NCBI GenBank assembly: GCA_021732365.1
Contig: JAKFVD010000026.1
Location: forward strand, 1-64,000
Direction of reading: 5' to 3'
DNA from: Methylotenera sp.
Lineage (GTDB): Bacteria; Pseudomonadota; Gammaproteobacteria; Burkholderiales; Methylophilaceae
Length of the DNA: 64,000 nt
In this document: positions 16,627 to 26,753 of the stretch, one piece after another
Position numbering within the stretch: the first letter of the stretch is position 1
Layout: each line of letters begins with the position of its first letter
Program-made: the position numbers and the translations under genes
Notes under the pieces: generated by a model
What the model was told of the DNA's origin: nothing
The model's database searches: none
Seen by the model: the letters and a program-made list of their open reading frames with translations, nothing else

Positions 16627-16938
16627 ATGGCACAGTTTGATAATGTAAGCGTAAAGAAAAAAGCAAATGTGTACTTTGATGGCAAATGCGTCAGTCACAC
16701 CGTGATGCTTCCAAATGGAACGCGCAGCACAATTGGCGTGATTTTCCCAAGCACCTTAACGTTTAATACTGTTGCGCCAGAGTTAATGGAAATTAATCTG
16801 GGTGTTTGCAAAGTGCGTTTGCAAGGCGAAGAGTCATGGAAAACTTATAGTGCGGGTGAAAAATTTACTGTGCCAGGAAACTCTAGCTTTGATATCGAAA
16901 CCGTAGAAATGTTGGATTACGTTTGCCACTTTGAGTAG
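16627..16938 (+). CDS. ppnP: Pyrimidine/purine nucleoside phosphorylase
   Basis: The 103-residue protein matches the YaiE/PpnP (former DUF1255) cupin-fold family, which phosphorolyses a broad range of nucleosides in salvage. Typical segments are [30 protein letters not shown] and the C-terminal YVCHFE. Length is normal. A GAGGGG ribosome-binding sequence (about 16614-16619) precedes the ATG. A dispersed-repeat copy follows directly, before yajQ. Confidence 0.92.
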   Translation: MAQFDNVSVKKKANVYFDGKCVSHTVMLPNGTRSTIGVIFPSTLTFNTVAPELMEINLGVCKVRLQGEESWKTYSAGEKFTVPGNSSFDIETVEMLDYVCHFE

Positions 16939-16946
16939 TTGATGCT

Positions 16947-17022
16947 TGGCTCTGCGGCGTTATTTCGTGCTTGCCGTACTATTCGTACTGTCTACGCACT
17001 CATGCCTTGCATAGCCTTCGCT
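16947..17022 (-). repeat. Dispersed intergenic repeat, copy A (GTAC-core family)
   Basis: Read on the minus strand the element contains GACAGTAC, four bases, then AGTACGGCAAG (plus-strand positions 16992 down to 16970), preceded by GCAAGGC and followed by AACGCCGCAG. The same order of blocks occurs on the plus strand at 31690-31790. It fills almost the whole ppnP-yajQ spacer and contains no gene. The two GTAC blocks can pair as a short hairpin. Confidence 0.6.
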
Positions 17023-17043
17023 TAAAGTTTTATAAGGATTTAT

Positions 17044-17538
17044 ATGCCCTCATTTGATATTAGTTCTGAAGTCGATATGGTCGCTTTAAAAAATGCGATT
17101 GATACTGCAGGTAAACAAATTACCAATCGTTACGACTTTAAAGGCACGTCTGCCAAGGTTGAATTAAACGAAAAAGACAGCATTATTACTTTGTATGGTG
17201 ATAATGATTTTCAGTTGGATCAGATCAAAGATATTTTATTGCCCGGTATGGAAAAGAAAGAGCCTGATTCAACCAAGCGCTTAGAGCATAAAGATGTGCA
17301 AAAAGTCGGCGGTAATAAAGTAAAACAAGAGCTGAAAATCCGCGCGGGTATTGATAGCGAGTTAGCCAAGCGCATTGCTAAGTTAATCAAAGATTCTGGC
17401 TTAAAAGTGCAAGCCAGTATTCAGGGTGATGAAGTGCGCGTGAACGGCGCTAAACGTGATTTACTGCAAGAAGCGATTGCATTTTGTAAAAAGAATGTGA
17501 CGGATTTTCCGTTACAGTTTGGTAATTTTCGGGATTAG
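17044..17538 (+). CDS. yajQ: YajQ-family cyclic-di-GMP-binding protein
   Basis: The 164-residue protein is a normal-length YajQ homologue made of two ferredoxin-like folds. It starts MPSFDISSEVDMVALKNAID, and NRYDFKGTSAKVEL and AKRIAKLIKDSGLKVQASI are family hallmarks. Family members bind nucleotides, and some (Xanthomonas) bind cyclic-di-GMP and modulate a transcription factor. The window also encodes two cyclic-di-GMP turnover-type proteins at 59762-63140, but they are far away. An AAGG precedes the ATG. Confidence 0.93.
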   Translation: MPSFDISSEVDMVALKNAIDTAGKQITNRYDFKGTSAKVELNEKDSIITLYGDNDFQLDQIKDILLPGMEKKEPDSTKRLEHKDVQKVGGNKVKQELKIRAGIDSELAKRIAKLIKDSGLKVQASIQGDEVRVNGAKRDLLQEAIAFCKKNVTDFPLQFGNFRD

Positions 17539-17606
17539 TAATTTTAGATATAAGTAACTTTAGTGATAAAAATTAGCTCTATTTTATGGGTTAAGTCAGG
17601 TAAAAA

Positions 17607-19016
17607 ATGGTAGCAAAAACGCTTTACGATAAATTGTTCGATTCTCACGTGGTGCATGAGGAAAATGGCACTGCGCTGATTTATATCGACCGTCATTTGG
17701 TACATGAAGTCACCAGCCCACAAGCGTTTGAAGGCCTGAAGTTAGCGAATCGTAAAGTGTGGCGCGTGAATTCTATTTTGGCGGTGCCAGACCATAACGT
17801 GCCAACAACCAATAGAAGCAAAGGCGTTGCTGGCATTGCAGACCCGATATCGCGCTTGCAAGTGCAAACCTTGGATGAAAACTGTGCTGAGCATGGCGTA
17901 ACTGAATTCAAAATGAATGATATGCGCCAAGGTATCGTGCATGTAATTGGCCCTGAACAAGGCGCTACTTTGCCAGGCATGACAGTGGTCTGCGGTGATT
18001 CGCATACCAGTACGCATGGTGCGTTCGGCGCTTTGGCGCACGGTATAGGCACATCAGAAGTTGAGCATGTAATGGCTACCCAATGCTTGGTACAAAAAAA
18101 ATCCAAAACGCTGCAAGTGTTAGTGGAAGGTCAATTGGGCAATGGCGTAACGGCTAAAGATATCGCCTTGGCGATTATCGGCAAAATTGGCACGGCTGGC
18201 GGTAATGGTTATGCGATTGAATTTGCTGGTTCAGCCATCCGCGCTTTAAGCATGGAAGGCCGTATGACATTGTGCAATATGGCGATTGAGGCAGGCGCAC
18301 GCGCAGGTATGGTAGCGGTGGATGATACGACGATTGACTATGTCAGGGGTCGACCATTTTCACCTAAAGGGCAAGATTGGGATAAAGCGGTTGAATATTG
18401 GAAAACCTTGCACAGCGACGAAGGCGCTAAATTTGATACCGTTGTGACGTTAAGTGCGCAAGATATTCAACCACAAGTAACTTGGGGCACATCGCCAGAG
18501 ATGGTGGTGGGTGTTGATGGAAAAGTGCCCAGCTTGGATTTGGCAAAAAATGAAGTGCAGCGCAGCGATTGGGAACGTGCCTACGCCTATATGGGCTTAA
18601 CGCCGAATACGCCGATTGATGAAATTAATATTGATAAAGTATTCATCGGTTCTTGCACCAACTCGCGTATTGAAGATTTACGTGCGGCAGCAGCGGTTGC
18701 AAAAGGCAAGCATATTGCACCAAACATTAAGTTGGCATTAGTAGTGCCAGGTTCTGGTTTGGTCAAAGCTCAAGCTGAGCTAGAAGGCCTTGATAAGATT
18801 TTTATCGATGCGGGTTTTGAATGGCGTGAGCCAGGCTGCTCAATGTGTTTGGCCATGAATGCAGACCGTTTAGAGCCAGGTGAGCGTTGTGCTTCTACTT
18901 CAAATCGCAATTTTGAAGGCCGCCAAGGTCAAGGCGGGCGTACACATTTGGTTAGCCCAGAGATGGCAGCAGCAGCAGCCGTTGCGGGTCATTTTGTAGA
19001 TGTTAGATTGATTTAA
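17607..19016 (+). CDS. leuC: 3-isopropylmalate dehydratase large subunit
   Basis: The 469-residue aconitase-family subunit isomerises 2-isopropylmalate to 3-isopropylmalate with LeuD. It binds a [4Fe-4S] cluster; the Cys ligands are in IGSCTNSR (near 349) and [11 protein letters not shown] (near 411-414). [14 protein letters not shown] and [20 protein letters not shown] are family signatures. Length is typical. It is followed by a small lipoprotein gene, then leuD and leuB. Confidence 0.97.
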   Translation: MVAKTLYDKLFDSHVVHEENGTALIYIDRHLVHEVTSPQAFEGLKLANRKVWRVNSILAVPDHNVPTTNRSKGVAGIADPISRLQVQTLDENCAEHGVTEFKMNDMRQGIVHVIGPEQGATLPGMTVVCGDSHTSTHGAFGALAHGIGTSEVEHVMATQCLVQKKSKTLQVLVEGQLGNGVTAKDIALAIIGKIGTAGGNGYAIEFAGSAIRALSMEGRMTLCNMAIEAGARAGMVAVDDTTIDYVRGRPFSPKGQDWDKAVEYWKTLHSDEGAKFDTVVTLSAQDIQPQVTWGTSPEMVVGVDGKVPSLDLAKNEVQRSDWERAYAYMGLTPNTPIDEINIDKVFIGSCTNSRIEDLRAAAAVAKGKHIAPNIKLALVVPGSGLVKAQAELEGLDKIFIDAGFEWREPGCSMCLAMNADRLEPGERCASTSNRNFEGRQGQGGRTHLVSPEMAAAAAVAGHFVDVRLI

Positions 19017-19036
19017 TTTTATAATAAGGGGATTTT

Positions 19037-19156
19037 ATGAAGACATTATTTGCACTTATCGTCGTTGCTTTCACATTAACTGCCTGCAACACCATTAATG
19101 GCGTGGGTAAAGATATTGAAAAGGGTGGCGAAGCCATTCAAAAATCAACCAATTAA
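19037..19156 (+). CDS. Entericidin-family small lipoprotein
   Basis: The 39-residue product has a lipoprotein signal with lipobox LTAC (Cys17), then a short hydrophilic tail NTINGVGKDIEKGGEAIQ typical of entericidin A/B peptides. AAGGGGA lies five bases before the ATG. Entericidins are small outer-membrane-directed lipoproteins, an antidote/toxin pair in E. coli, but a single copy here cannot be assigned either role. It sits inside the leucine operon, 20 bases after leuC and 25 before leuD. Confidence 0.85.
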   Translation: MKTLFALIVVAFTLTACNTINGVGKDIEKGGEAIQKSTN

Positions 19157-19181
19157 AAATAAGTTATTTTAAAGAATAATT

Positions 19182-19820
19182 ATGCAAGCTTTTATGCAGT
19201 TAAATGGTTTGGTCGCGCCGTTAGATAGAGCTAACGTGGATACCGACGCCATTATTCCAAAGCAATTTTTAAAGTCGATTAAACGTGCGGGATTTGGGCC
19301 CAATGCGTTTGATGAATGGCGTTATTTAGACCATGGCGAGCCGGGTATGGATAACTCCAAACGGCCGCTTAACCGTGATTTTGTGTTGAATCAGGCACGT
19401 TATCAAGGTGCCAGTGTGTTACTAACGCGCGAAAATTTTGGTTGCGGGTCAAGCCGCGAGCATGCGCCCTGGGCTCTGGAAGACTTTGGTTTTAGAGTGG
19501 TCATTGCATCTAGCTTTGCCGATATTTTCTTTAATAACTGCTTTAAAAATGGCATGTTACCCATTGTGCTATCTGCTGAAGTTGTGGAAAGTTTATTTCA
19601 AGAAGTTGAAGTGGATATTGGTTATAAATTAAACGTTAATCTAGCTGCGCAAACAGTGACAACACCCACTGGAAAAGTCTACCCGTTTGAAGTGGATAAT
19701 GTTAGAAAACATAATTTACTCAATGGCTTAGACGATATTGGCTTGACCATGCAGCAGCAAGATAAAATTAAAGCCTTTGAAGTGAAACATAAACAAGCTC
19801 AACCTTGGCTTTTCGTTTAA
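19182..19820 (+). CDS. leuD: 3-isopropylmalate dehydratase small subunit
   Basis: The 212-residue swivel-domain subunit partners Leu[20 protein letters not shown] (about 17-35), [19 protein letters not shown] (about 79-97) and [12 protein letters not shown] are the substrate-binding signatures. Length is normal. It lies 41 bases before leuB on the same strand; leuC, the entericidin gene, leuD and leuB form one operon-like run. Confidence 0.97.
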   Translation: MQAFMQLNGLVAPLDRANVDTDAIIPKQFLKSIKRAGFGPNAFDEWRYLDHGEPGMDNSKRPLNRDFVLNQARYQGASVLLTRENFGCGSSREHAPWALEDFGFRVVIASSFADIFFNNCFKNGMLPIVLSAEVVESLFQEVEVDIGYKLNVNLAAQTVTTPTGKVYPFEVDNVRKHNLLNGLDDIGLTMQQQDKIKAFEVKHKQAQPWLFV

Positions 19821-19861
19821 TACGGCTTTTCAATTAAAAAATTAGTTTTAGAAAGTTAGTG

Positions 19862-20938
19862 ATGAAATTAGCAATATTGCCAGGTGATGGCATAGGACCA
19901 GAAATTGTTGCACAAGCGGTTAAGGTATTAAAAGCGCTAGATATTAAAGATTTAATCATGACAGAAGCGCCGATTGGTGGCGCGGGTTATGAGGCGTTTG
20001 GTGACCCTTTGCCAGATAGCACTTTGCAATTGGCAAAAGATTCTGATGCCGTATTACTTGGCGCAGTTGGTGATTGGAAATACGACAAATTAGAGCGTCA
20101 TCTCCGTCCAGAGCGCGGCTTATTGAGGATTCGTAAAGAATTAAATTTATTTGCGAACTTGCGTCCAGCTTTGCTTTACCCTGAATTAGCAGGGGCATCT
20201 ACATTGAAACCAGAAGTGGTTTCAGGCTTGGATTTGATGATTATTCGCGAACTCACCGGCGATATTTACTTTGGCCAGCCCCGCGGCATTAGTACGCTAG
20301 AAAATGGCGAACGCGAAGGCATTAATACCATGCGCTATAACGAATCTGAAATTCGCCGAATCGGCCGTGTGGCATTTGATATCGCCATGAAGCGTCGTAA
20401 AAATGGTCAAAAAGCAAAAGTGTGTTCTGTAGATAAAGCCAACGTGCTGGAAACAACAGAGTTATGGCGTCAAGTCATGATTGAATTGTCAGCCGAATAT
20501 CCTGAAGTGGAATTAAGCCATATGTATGTGGATAACGCTGCCATGCAATTGATTCGAGCGCCTAAACAATTTGATGTGATGGTGACGGGTAATATTTTTG
20601 GCGATATTTTGTCGGATGAAGCTTCCATGCTGACAGGCTCAATTGGCATGCTGCCATCTGCTTCATTGGATGCGAACAACAAAGGCATGTATGAGCCTAG
20701 TCATGGCTCTGCGCCTGATATTGCAGGCAAAGATATTGCCAATCCGTTGGCGACTATTTTATCGGTAGCGATGATGTTGCGTCATACCTTTAACGATGAA
20801 GCCAATGCAACTCGCATAGAATTTGCCTGTAAAAAAGCGTTAAGTATGGGTTTTAGGACTGCGGATATTTATACAGAAGGCTGCAAAAAAGTGAAATGTA
20901 GCGAGATGGGCGATGCGGTTGTAGCTGCGCTTAATTAA
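19862..20938 (+). CDS. leuB: 3-isopropylmalate dehydrogenase
   Basis: The 358-residue enzyme oxidatively decarboxylates 3-isopropylmalate with NAD. The start ATG at 19862 is chosen over an overlapping GTG at 19859 because [15 protein letters not shown] is the usual N-terminus. [15 protein letters not shown], the catalytic Lys/Tyr region, [14 protein letters not shown] and [14 protein letters not shown] are visible. Length matches the bacterial family. Confidence 0.97.
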   Translation: MKLAILPGDGIGPEIVAQAVKVLKALDIKDLIMTEAPIGGAGYEAFGDPLPDSTLQLAKDSDAVLLGAVGDWKYDKLERHLRPERGLLRIRKELNLFANLRPALLYPELAGASTLKPEVVSGLDLMIIRELTGDIYFGQPRGISTLENGEREGINTMRYNESEIRRIGRVAFDIAMKRRKNGQKAKVCSVDKANVLETTELWRQVMIELSAEYPEVELSHMYVDNAAMQLIRAPKQFDVMVTGNIFGDILSDEASMLTGSIGMLPSASLDANNKGMYEPSHGSAPDIAGKDIANPLATILSVAMMLRHTFNDEANATRIEFACKKALSMGFRTADIYTEGCKKVKCSEMGDAVVAALN

Positions 20939-20988
20939 TATTAAAGAATAATGAAAACGCGTGTGATTAAGCGTTATTTGGAGTCAGT

Positions 20989-22101
20989 ATGTTAAAAGTT
21001 GGATTCGTTGGTTGGCGTGGCATGGTGGGCTCAGTGCTGATGCAACGCATGGTTGAAGAGAATGATTTTGCACTCATTGAGCCGCAATTTTTTACGACTT
21101 CGCAAATTGGTGGTAATGCGCCAAATGTGGGTAAAGATTCCGCACCATTAAAAGATGCAAAAAATATCGCTGATTTACAAGCGATGGATGCGATTATTTC
21201 CTGCCAAGGTGGTGATTACACCAGTGAGATTTTTCCACAATTAAGGCAAGCTGGTTGGAAAGGTCATTGGATCGATGCCGCTTCAACTCTGCGCATGGAA
21301 AAAGATGCAGTTATCATTTTAGATCCTGTGAATATGCATGTGATTCAAGATGCCATGCAAAAAGGTGGCAATAATTGGGTCGGTGGTAACTGTACTGTTT
21401 CATTGATGTTAATGGCACTAAATGGCTTATTTAAAGCGGACTTGATTGAATGGGCTACATCCATGACCTATCAGGCCGCATCTGGTGCTGGCGCGCAAAA
21501 TATGCGTGAATTGCTAAAGCAAATGGGAGAGGCGCATTTGGCAGCAAATGATTTGCTAAAAGATCCAGCATCGGCGATTTTGGATATTGACCGTGAAGTA
21601 GCGGGTACCTTGCGTGATGATAAGTTTCCAACTGCACATTTTGGTGTGCCACTGGCTGGCAGCTTAATTCCATGGATTGATAAAGACTTAGGCAATGGTC
21701 AAAGTAAAGAAGAATGGAAAGGTGGCGTTGAAACCAATAAAATTTTAGGTCGCCAATCTAATCCAATTCATATTGATGGTCTTTGCGTGCGTATCGGTGC
21801 CATGCGTTGTCACAGCCAAGCGTTGACAATCAAGCTCAAAAAAGATGTGCCTTTGGCAGATATTGACGCAATGTTGGCTGAAGCCAATCAATGGGCAAAA
21901 GTGATTCCAAATGAGCGCGAAGCGAGTATGCGTGAATTAACGCCTGCCGCGGTAACAGGCACATTAACGACACCTGTTGGACGTTTACGCAAACTTAATA
22001 TGGGCAATGATTATTTGTCTGCATTTACTGTGGGCGACCAATTACTTTGGGGTGCTGCTGAGCCTTTGCGTCGCATGCTGCGCATATTGGTAGAGCGCTA
22101 A
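20989..22101 (+). CDS. asd: Aspartate-semialdehyde dehydrogenase
   Basis: The 370-residue enzyme reduces aspartyl phosphate to aspartate semialdehyde, the branch point to Lys, Met, Thr and diaminopimelate. The N-terminus [17 protein letters not shown] is the NADP-binding Rossmann loop. The active-site Cys lies in [11 protein letters not shown] (near 136), and [12 protein letters not shown] follows. The length fits the Gram-negative Asd branch. TTGGAG lies six bases before the ATG. A nine-base hairpin follows the stop. Confidence 0.96.
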   Translation: MLKVGFVGWRGMVGSVLMQRMVEENDFALIEPQFFTTSQIGGNAPNVGKDSAPLKDAKNIADLQAMDAIISCQGGDYTSEIFPQLRQAGWKGHWIDAASTLRMEKDAVIILDPVNMHVIQDAMQKGGNNWVGGNCTVSLMLMALNGLFKADLIEWATSMTYQAASGAGAQNMRELLKQMGEAHLAANDLLKDPASAILDIDREVAGTLRDDKFPTAHFGVPLAGSLIPWIDKDLGNGQSKEEWKGGVETNKILGRQSNPIHIDGLCVRIGAMRCHSQALTIKLKKDVPLADIDAMLAEANQWAKVIPNEREASMRELTPAAVTGTLTTPVGRLRKLNMGNDYLSAFTVGDQLLWGAAEPLRRMLRILVER

Positions 22102-22117
22102 ACGAGCAAAAATGGCA

Positions 22118-22144
22118 GCACTGTTGATTAAAAACCAACAGTGC
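22118..22144 (+). terminator. Hairpin after asd, weak terminator candidate
   Basis: GCACTGTTG (22118-22126) pairs perfectly with CAACAGTGC (22136-22144) across a nine-base A-rich loop. No T-run follows, so intrinsic termination is uncertain; it may instead protect the 3' end of the message. Confidence 0.4.
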
Positions 22145-22256
22145 ACACTTACAACCACATAGCTTGCTAATATAATGTGCATTATGAGCTTGCAACTCTA
22201 AGTAATTGATGTTATTTTTCTTATTGCATATTTAGGTAAATTTTAAGGGTGGAATA

Positions 22257-25166
22257 GTGCATAACTCAAAATTAAAGAAAATAACAGTTGCATTATGTAT
22301 GGCGCTTGCGCCTATGGCTGTTTTTTCGGCAGGACTTGGTAAGTTAAATGTAAGTTCTGGGCTAGGCGAACCGCTAAGAGCCGATATTGAATTATTGTCA
22401 GTCACCCCTGAAGAGCTGAGCAGTATTTTTGCGGCGATTGCTTCTGAAGAAGCGTATGCGAATCAGGGTATCGAGCGGCCAGCCTCACATAGCACAATTA
22501 AAGTCGAAGTGTCTAAAAATGCAAATGGTACGCCCATACTAAAGCTTAAGTCTACACAGCCGATTAGTGAGCCATTTTTAGATATGCTTATACAAGTTGA
22601 TTGGGCATCTGGTCGGTTGCTAAGAGAATATACTGTTTTACTCGATCCGCCTGGTTACACTGGTGAATCTGAAGCCAATGCACAGTCAAGTCAAACAACA
22701 CAATTACCCACTGTAAAGTCGACTAGTACGCTAGAACAAGAAATACCAGCCGACTCTACCAGCAGCAAAAAACCAAGCCGCTCTAAAAATAGCCAATCAA
22801 AAAGTACTGATGTAGCCCAGGATGACAACCAGACTGAAGTTACAGCCGAGGCATATGTAACACAACGTGGTGATTCACTAGCCAAAATTGCGAGAGATAT
22901 GCAAGTGGAAGGTGTAAGCCTTGATCAAATGTTGGTGGCTATATATCAAGCCAACCCAAGTGCGTTTGATGGTAAAAACATGAACCGACTTAAAGTCGGA
23001 AAAATAATTCGCCCACCATCTGAACAAGATTTGGCAGGGTTATCGCGTCAGAAGGCCTCAAAAGAAGTTAAAGTACAATCTGCCAATTGGAATGAATATC
23101 GCAACAAATTGGCTGGTATTGTTGCTGAATCTGCACCAAGTGAGTCAGAGGCTGGTTCGCAATCTGCTGACGGAAAAATTAAAAGTGCCGCTGAAGATCA
23201 ATCAATGTCTACGGCGACTGGTTCAAAAGATGTGGTGAAATTATCTGCAGGAGAAACCCCTTTAACAAAAAAGGAAGCTGAAGATGTAAAAGGTTTGCAA
23301 GCCAAAATTACTGCATTACAAGAAGAATCAATCGCCAGAGAAAAATCAGTCAAAGAAGCACAAGACAGAACTGCGGCACTAGAAAAACAAATTGCTGATA
23401 TGCAGCAATTGCTAGCATTAAAAAACAGCACTATGTCCGATATGCAAAAGCAAGCTGAAATGCAAGCATCGGCGGATAAAGGCAATGTTTCTGAGCCCCA
23501 GCCTGAAGCTCCAATGGTTGCTGAAGAGCGGCCAGCAGAGGTGGCTCCTGCGCAACCTGCTGTAGCAGAACAAGCAACCCCACCTGCGGCAGAATTGACG
23601 CCACAAGAGAAGCCTAAGCCTGCGCCAGTAGTGGTCACTGAGCCTGCAGCAGAACCCAGTTTATTAGATGGTCTTGATTTGCCGTTGCTAGGTGCTGGTG
23701 CTGGGCTACTAGCATTATTGGGTGGTGGATGGATGTTCTTGCGTAATAAGCGCAAGCGTAATCTAGCAGATTTCGAGCAAGGCATTATGACTTCGGGCGG
23801 TTTAAAAGCGAACACTGTTTTTGGCAATACGTCAGGCTCAAGTGTTGATACAGGTGATACGTCTTTCTTAACCGATTTCTCGCAAAGTGCGAATGGTGGC
23901 ATGATTGATACCAATGATGTGGATCCGATTGCCGAAGCAGAAGTCTATATGGCTTATGGGCGAGATGCGCAAGCCGAAGAAATATTAAAAGATGCGATTT
24001 CAAAAGAGCCTAAACGCTATGAATTACATTTAAAACTTCTTGAAATGTATGCCGCAAGTAAAAACGTTTCAGCGTTTGAAACAATTGCTGGTGAGCTTTA
24101 TACCACGCTTGGAGGAGAAGACTCTACCTGGATTAAAGTGGCAGAAATCGGTTACAAGTTAGAGCCAAGCAATCCGCTTTACCAGGCAAATACTGCGCAT
24201 TCTGCTGGAAATTCTTCAGGTGAAAAGTTAGATGCAAACGATTTTTCAGATTCGCCGATTGCTAGCGCAACAGACTTAGATTTTTCTTTTGATAATGACT
24301 CATTGGCGCAAAACTTTGCTTCTTCAAGCAATGAAAAAGATGCCTTTGACTTGGACTTGGATGCATTAAATACAGACGCTGCAAATACAGGTGCCACAAA
24401 CATAGGTGCTGAAAATTTAAGTAATGATACAAATGCGGATGTTGAATTCTCAATGAATGTGCCTAATACTGAAAGCTTAATGGCCAGCACCATTGAAAAC
24501 TTAAAACAACCAGAGCAAGTTCAGGCCAAGCTTGCCGATGTTTCTGAGCCAGAAATGATGCCTGCAGTAACAAAAAATGACGATAGTTTGGATTTTGATT
24601 TTGGGGATTTAACAGCACCTGCAGAAAATGCTTCTGAGCAGGATAGCGCAAACTTTGGCCACACGATGCCAGGTCTAGATATGTCAGGTTTTGAAGCGCC
24701 GAAATTAGCAACTGAAGATGTTCCTGCTACTAGCGTTGCTGATTTAGAAATGACGGAATCGTTTGAATTGCCAGTGCTAGAAGAAACATCTTTAGATGAG
24801 TTAACAACCGAAGTTAGTTTTGATACAGCAGAAGCACCAGACATGGAGTCTGATTTTAATTTTGATTTAAGTACTGTCTCCCCAGAGGCTTCTAGTTATG
24901 TGGAAGATGATACATCTGCTGCAAACACATATGATTTATCATCTATTAGTTTAGACATGCCAGATACGGGTATGCAAGGTGATTCGCTGATAGTAGGCGC
25001 TGCAGATGAACCAGCTGAAATTGAAACAAAGTTAGATTTAGTTGCAGCATATATCGAGATGGACGACGCTGAAGGTGCTAAAGAGCTGATAGATGAAGTG
25101 ATGAAAGAAGGCGGTGCAAGTCAGCGTAAACGTGCTGAAGCCCTGCTGGCAAAGCTTGTTAATTAA
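22257..25166 (+). CDS. fimV: FimV-like polar hub / pilus assembly protein
   Basis: The 969-residue protein starts at GTG with AAGGGTGG upstream. It has a signal peptide ending FSAGLG and the conserved FimV N-terminal domain (GKLNVSSGLGEPLRADIELL). A periplasmic LysM domain (about 200-255) contains QRGDSLAKIARDM, followed by a coiled coil (about 340-390). A Pro/Glu/Ala-rich linker leads to one transmembrane helix (about 476-494), then a long acidic cytoplasmic region with TPR-like repeats. The C-terminal FimV motif contains KLDLVAAYIEMDDAEGAKEL. FimV proteins organise the cell pole for type IV pili and twitching; such roles here are inferred from family. It sits between asd and truA, a common beta/gammaproteobacterial order. 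Confidence 0.9.
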   Translation: MHNSKLKKITVALCMALAPMAVFSAGLGKLNVSSGLGEPLRADIELLSVTPEELSSIFAAIASEEAYANQGIERPASHSTIKVEVSKNANGTPILKLKSTQPISEPFLDMLIQVDWASGRLLREYTVLLDPPGYTGESEANAQSSQTTQLPTVKSTSTLEQEIPADSTSSKKPSRSKNSQSKSTDVAQDDNQTEVTAEAYVTQRGDSLAKIARDMQVEGVSLDQMLVAIYQANPSAFDGKNMNRLKVGKIIRPPSEQDLAGLSRQKASKEVKVQSANWNEYRNKLAGIVAESAPSESEAGSQSADGKIKSAAEDQSMSTATGSKDVVKLSAGETPLTKKEAEDVKGLQAKITALQEESIAREKSVKEAQDRTAALEKQIADMQQLLALKNSTMSDMQKQAEMQASADKGNVSEPQPEAPMVAEERPAEVAPAQPAVAEQATPPAAELTPQEKPKPAPVVVTEPAAEPSLLDGLDLPLLGAGAGLLALLGGGWMFLRNKRKRNLADFEQGIMTSGGLKANTVFGNTSGSSVDTGDTSFLTDFSQSANGGMIDTNDVDPIAEAEVYMAYGRDAQAEEILKDAISKEPKRYELHLKLLEMYAASKNVSAFETIAGELYTTLGGEDSTWIKVAEIGYKLEPSNPLYQANTAHSAGNSSGEKLDANDFSDSPIASATDLDFSFDNDSLAQNFASSSNEKDAFDLDLDALNTDAANTGATNIGAENLSNDTNADVEFSMNVPNTESLMASTIENLKQPEQVQAKLADVSEPEMMPAVTKNDDSLDFDFGDLTAPAENASEQDSANFGHTMPGLDMSGFEAPKLATEDVPATSVADLEMTESFELPVLEETSLDELTTEVSFDTAEAPDMESDFNFDLSTVSPEASSYVEDDTSAANTYDLSSISLDMPDTGMQGDSLIVGAADEPAEIETKLDLVAAYIEMDDAEGAKELIDEVMKEGGASQRKRAEALLAKLVN

Positions 25167-25203
25167 CAAAAACGCCTAGTATTTACTAGCAGCCAGTAAT
25201 CAT

Positions 25204-25233
25204 AAAAAGCTGAGCATTTTGCTCAGCTTTTTT
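25204..25233 (+). terminator. Rho-independent terminator after fimV
   Basis: AAAAAGCTGAGC (25204-25215), loop ATTTT, GCTCAGCTTTTTT (25221-25233). Strong stem with a T-run; it ends the leu-asd-fimV stretch. Confidence 0.9.
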
Positions 25234-25265
25234 ATTGTCAGCGAAGTGATTACAATAGTCCAATA

Positions 25266-25928
25266 ATGCAATATAAATTATATTCAATTGAGATAAAAAT
25301 TAACACGATTACCCAATTATGCTGTTTTTTAGTATTTGCTATTGTTGTTAACCAGATTGCGCTCAGCTATTTGTTTTTGATAACTGTTTTATTGGTTGCT
25401 GTTTTAATTCAAATTAAATCGCATCATTTTTTTAGGTTAATCAAGCGCTTAAAATGGTTTTTTATCGTGATGTTAGTTATTTTTGTATTTAATACACCTG
25501 GTGAGCACATTAAAGGCTGGGCTTTTAATTTGAGTCCAACTTATGAAGGATTGCAGGCAGGATTGCTTCAAACGTTCAGAATGCTTGCCTTGCTAGCAAT
25601 TCTGTCTTTAATCATGGTGTTTAACACAAGACAACAGCTCATCTCTGGTTTTTATTTTATGGTGTCGCCACTGAAATACTTGGGTTTAGAATTAGAACGT
25701 TTTTCCGCTCGATTATGGTTAACATTGCATTATGTTGAATCTGCACAACCCGCAAGTAAAAGTCGCAGCTTGCTAGAGCAAATACAAGCATTTGGGGACT
25801 TAAGCAAAACGCAGCATGAAGATGTCAGTATTTCATTTAAAATACCCGTTTTTAAGGCGATAGATATTGCAGTTATTTTTGCATTAATGCTGTTAATGTC
25901 TTATGTGCTGACAAAGGCGTTTAGGTAA
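25266..25928 (+). CDS. CbiQ/EcfT-like energy-coupling transmembrane protein
   Basis: The 220-residue membrane protein has about five or six helices. A cytoplasmic loop with LISGFYFMVSPLKYLGLELER and SARLWLTLHY resembles the coupling region of EcfT/CbiQ T-components of ECF importers. No ECF ATPase or substrate-binding S-component is encoded nearby, so partners must be elsewhere or the protein has another role. Its stop codon overlaps the truA start by one base (TAATG), so translation is coupled to truA. Confidence 0.65.
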   Translation: MQYKLYSIEIKINTITQLCCFLVFAIVVNQIALSYLFLITVLLVAVLIQIKSHHFFRLIKRLKWFFIVMLVIFVFNTPGEHIKGWAFNLSPTYEGLQAGLLQTFRMLALLAILSLIMVFNTRQQLISGFYFMVSPLKYLGLELERFSARLWLTLHYVESAQPASKSRSLLEQIQAFGDLSKTQHEDVSISFKIPVFKAIDIAVIFALMLLMSYVLTKAFR

Positions 25929-26707
25929 TGCGTGTTGCGTTAGGGGTAGAGTACGATGGTGCATGTTTTTGCGGCTGGCAAAGTCAGTCGCAGCTATGCG
26001 GTGTTCAGGATGCGTTAGAATCAGCCATTAAAAGCTTAGTATTGCAAGATGTACGTATACATGCGGCTGGGCGCACGGATACAGGCGTTCACGCATTAAT
26101 GCAAGTAGTACATGTTGAGTGCGATGTCGCTAGGCCGCTTAGTGCTTGGGTGCGTGGCGTTAATGCATTTTTACCAGCAACAGTGCGCGTCTTGTGGGCG
26201 CAAAGCGTGGATGAAACTTTTCACGCCAGATTTTCTGCAACTCAACGACACTATCAATATTTATTGATGAATCAAGCTACTGCGCCTGCAATTAACGCTA
26301 CTAAAGCGGGCTGGTATCATTTGCCATTAGATATTGTCGCCATGCAGCAGGCGATTGCCTTATTGTCAGGTGAGCACGATTTTAGTGCGTTTAGAGCGAG
26401 CGAATGCCAAGCAAAATCGCCAATCAGACATTTGGCTCAAGCAAGTATTGTTGCGCACCAAGAAGCGATTATCTTTCATTTTTCGGCCAACGCATTTTTA
26501 CAGCATCAAGTGCGCAATATGGTGGGCGCTTTGGTTTATGTGGGTAACAGTAAATATGCGCCCGATTGGATCACGCATTTGCTTAAGCAAAAGGACCGCA
26601 CTCTATCGCCACCCACATTTTCGCCCAATGGTTTGTACTTAACAGGAGTAGATTACGATGCTAAATTTAACCTGCCTGATACGAAACGTTATTTAAGGCT
26701 TATATAA
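25928..26707 (+). CDS. truA: tRNA pseudouridine(38-40) synthase
   Basis: The 259-residue enzyme isomerises uridines 38, 39 and 40 of the tRNA anticodon arm. The catalytic Asp51 lies in AAGRTDTGVHA. RVALGVEYDGACFCGWQ at the N-terminus and HQVRNMVGALVYVG near the end are family signatures. It overlaps the preceding gene by one base and precedes trpF by 46 bases. Confidence 0.96.
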   Translation: MRVALGVEYDGACFCGWQSQSQLCGVQDALESAIKSLVLQDVRIHAAGRTDTGVHALMQVVHVECDVARPLSAWVRGVNAFLPATVRVLWAQSVDETFHARFSATQRHYQYLLMNQATAPAINATKAGWYHLPLDIVAMQQAIALLSGEHDFSAFRASECQAKSPIRHLAQASIVAHQEAIIFHFSANAFLQHQVRNMVGALVYVGNSKYAPDWITHLLKQKDRTLSPPTFSPNGLYLTGVDYDAKFNLPDTKRYLRLI

Positions 26708-26753
26708 TGTTAACTCTTTTAAAAAGTGTTAATTTGGAATCAAATCCAGCAAA

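Noticed and set aside
16433..16648. 71-codon open frame upstream of ppnP
   Set aside because: It overlaps the ppnP start by 22 bases, has no ribosome-binding site or recognisable family, and its composition looks like translated AT-rich spacer.
23198..23914. 238-codon minus-strand frame inside fimV
   Set aside because: It mirrors the Ala/Pro/Glu-rich linker of FimV; the long frame reflects biased codons, not a gene.
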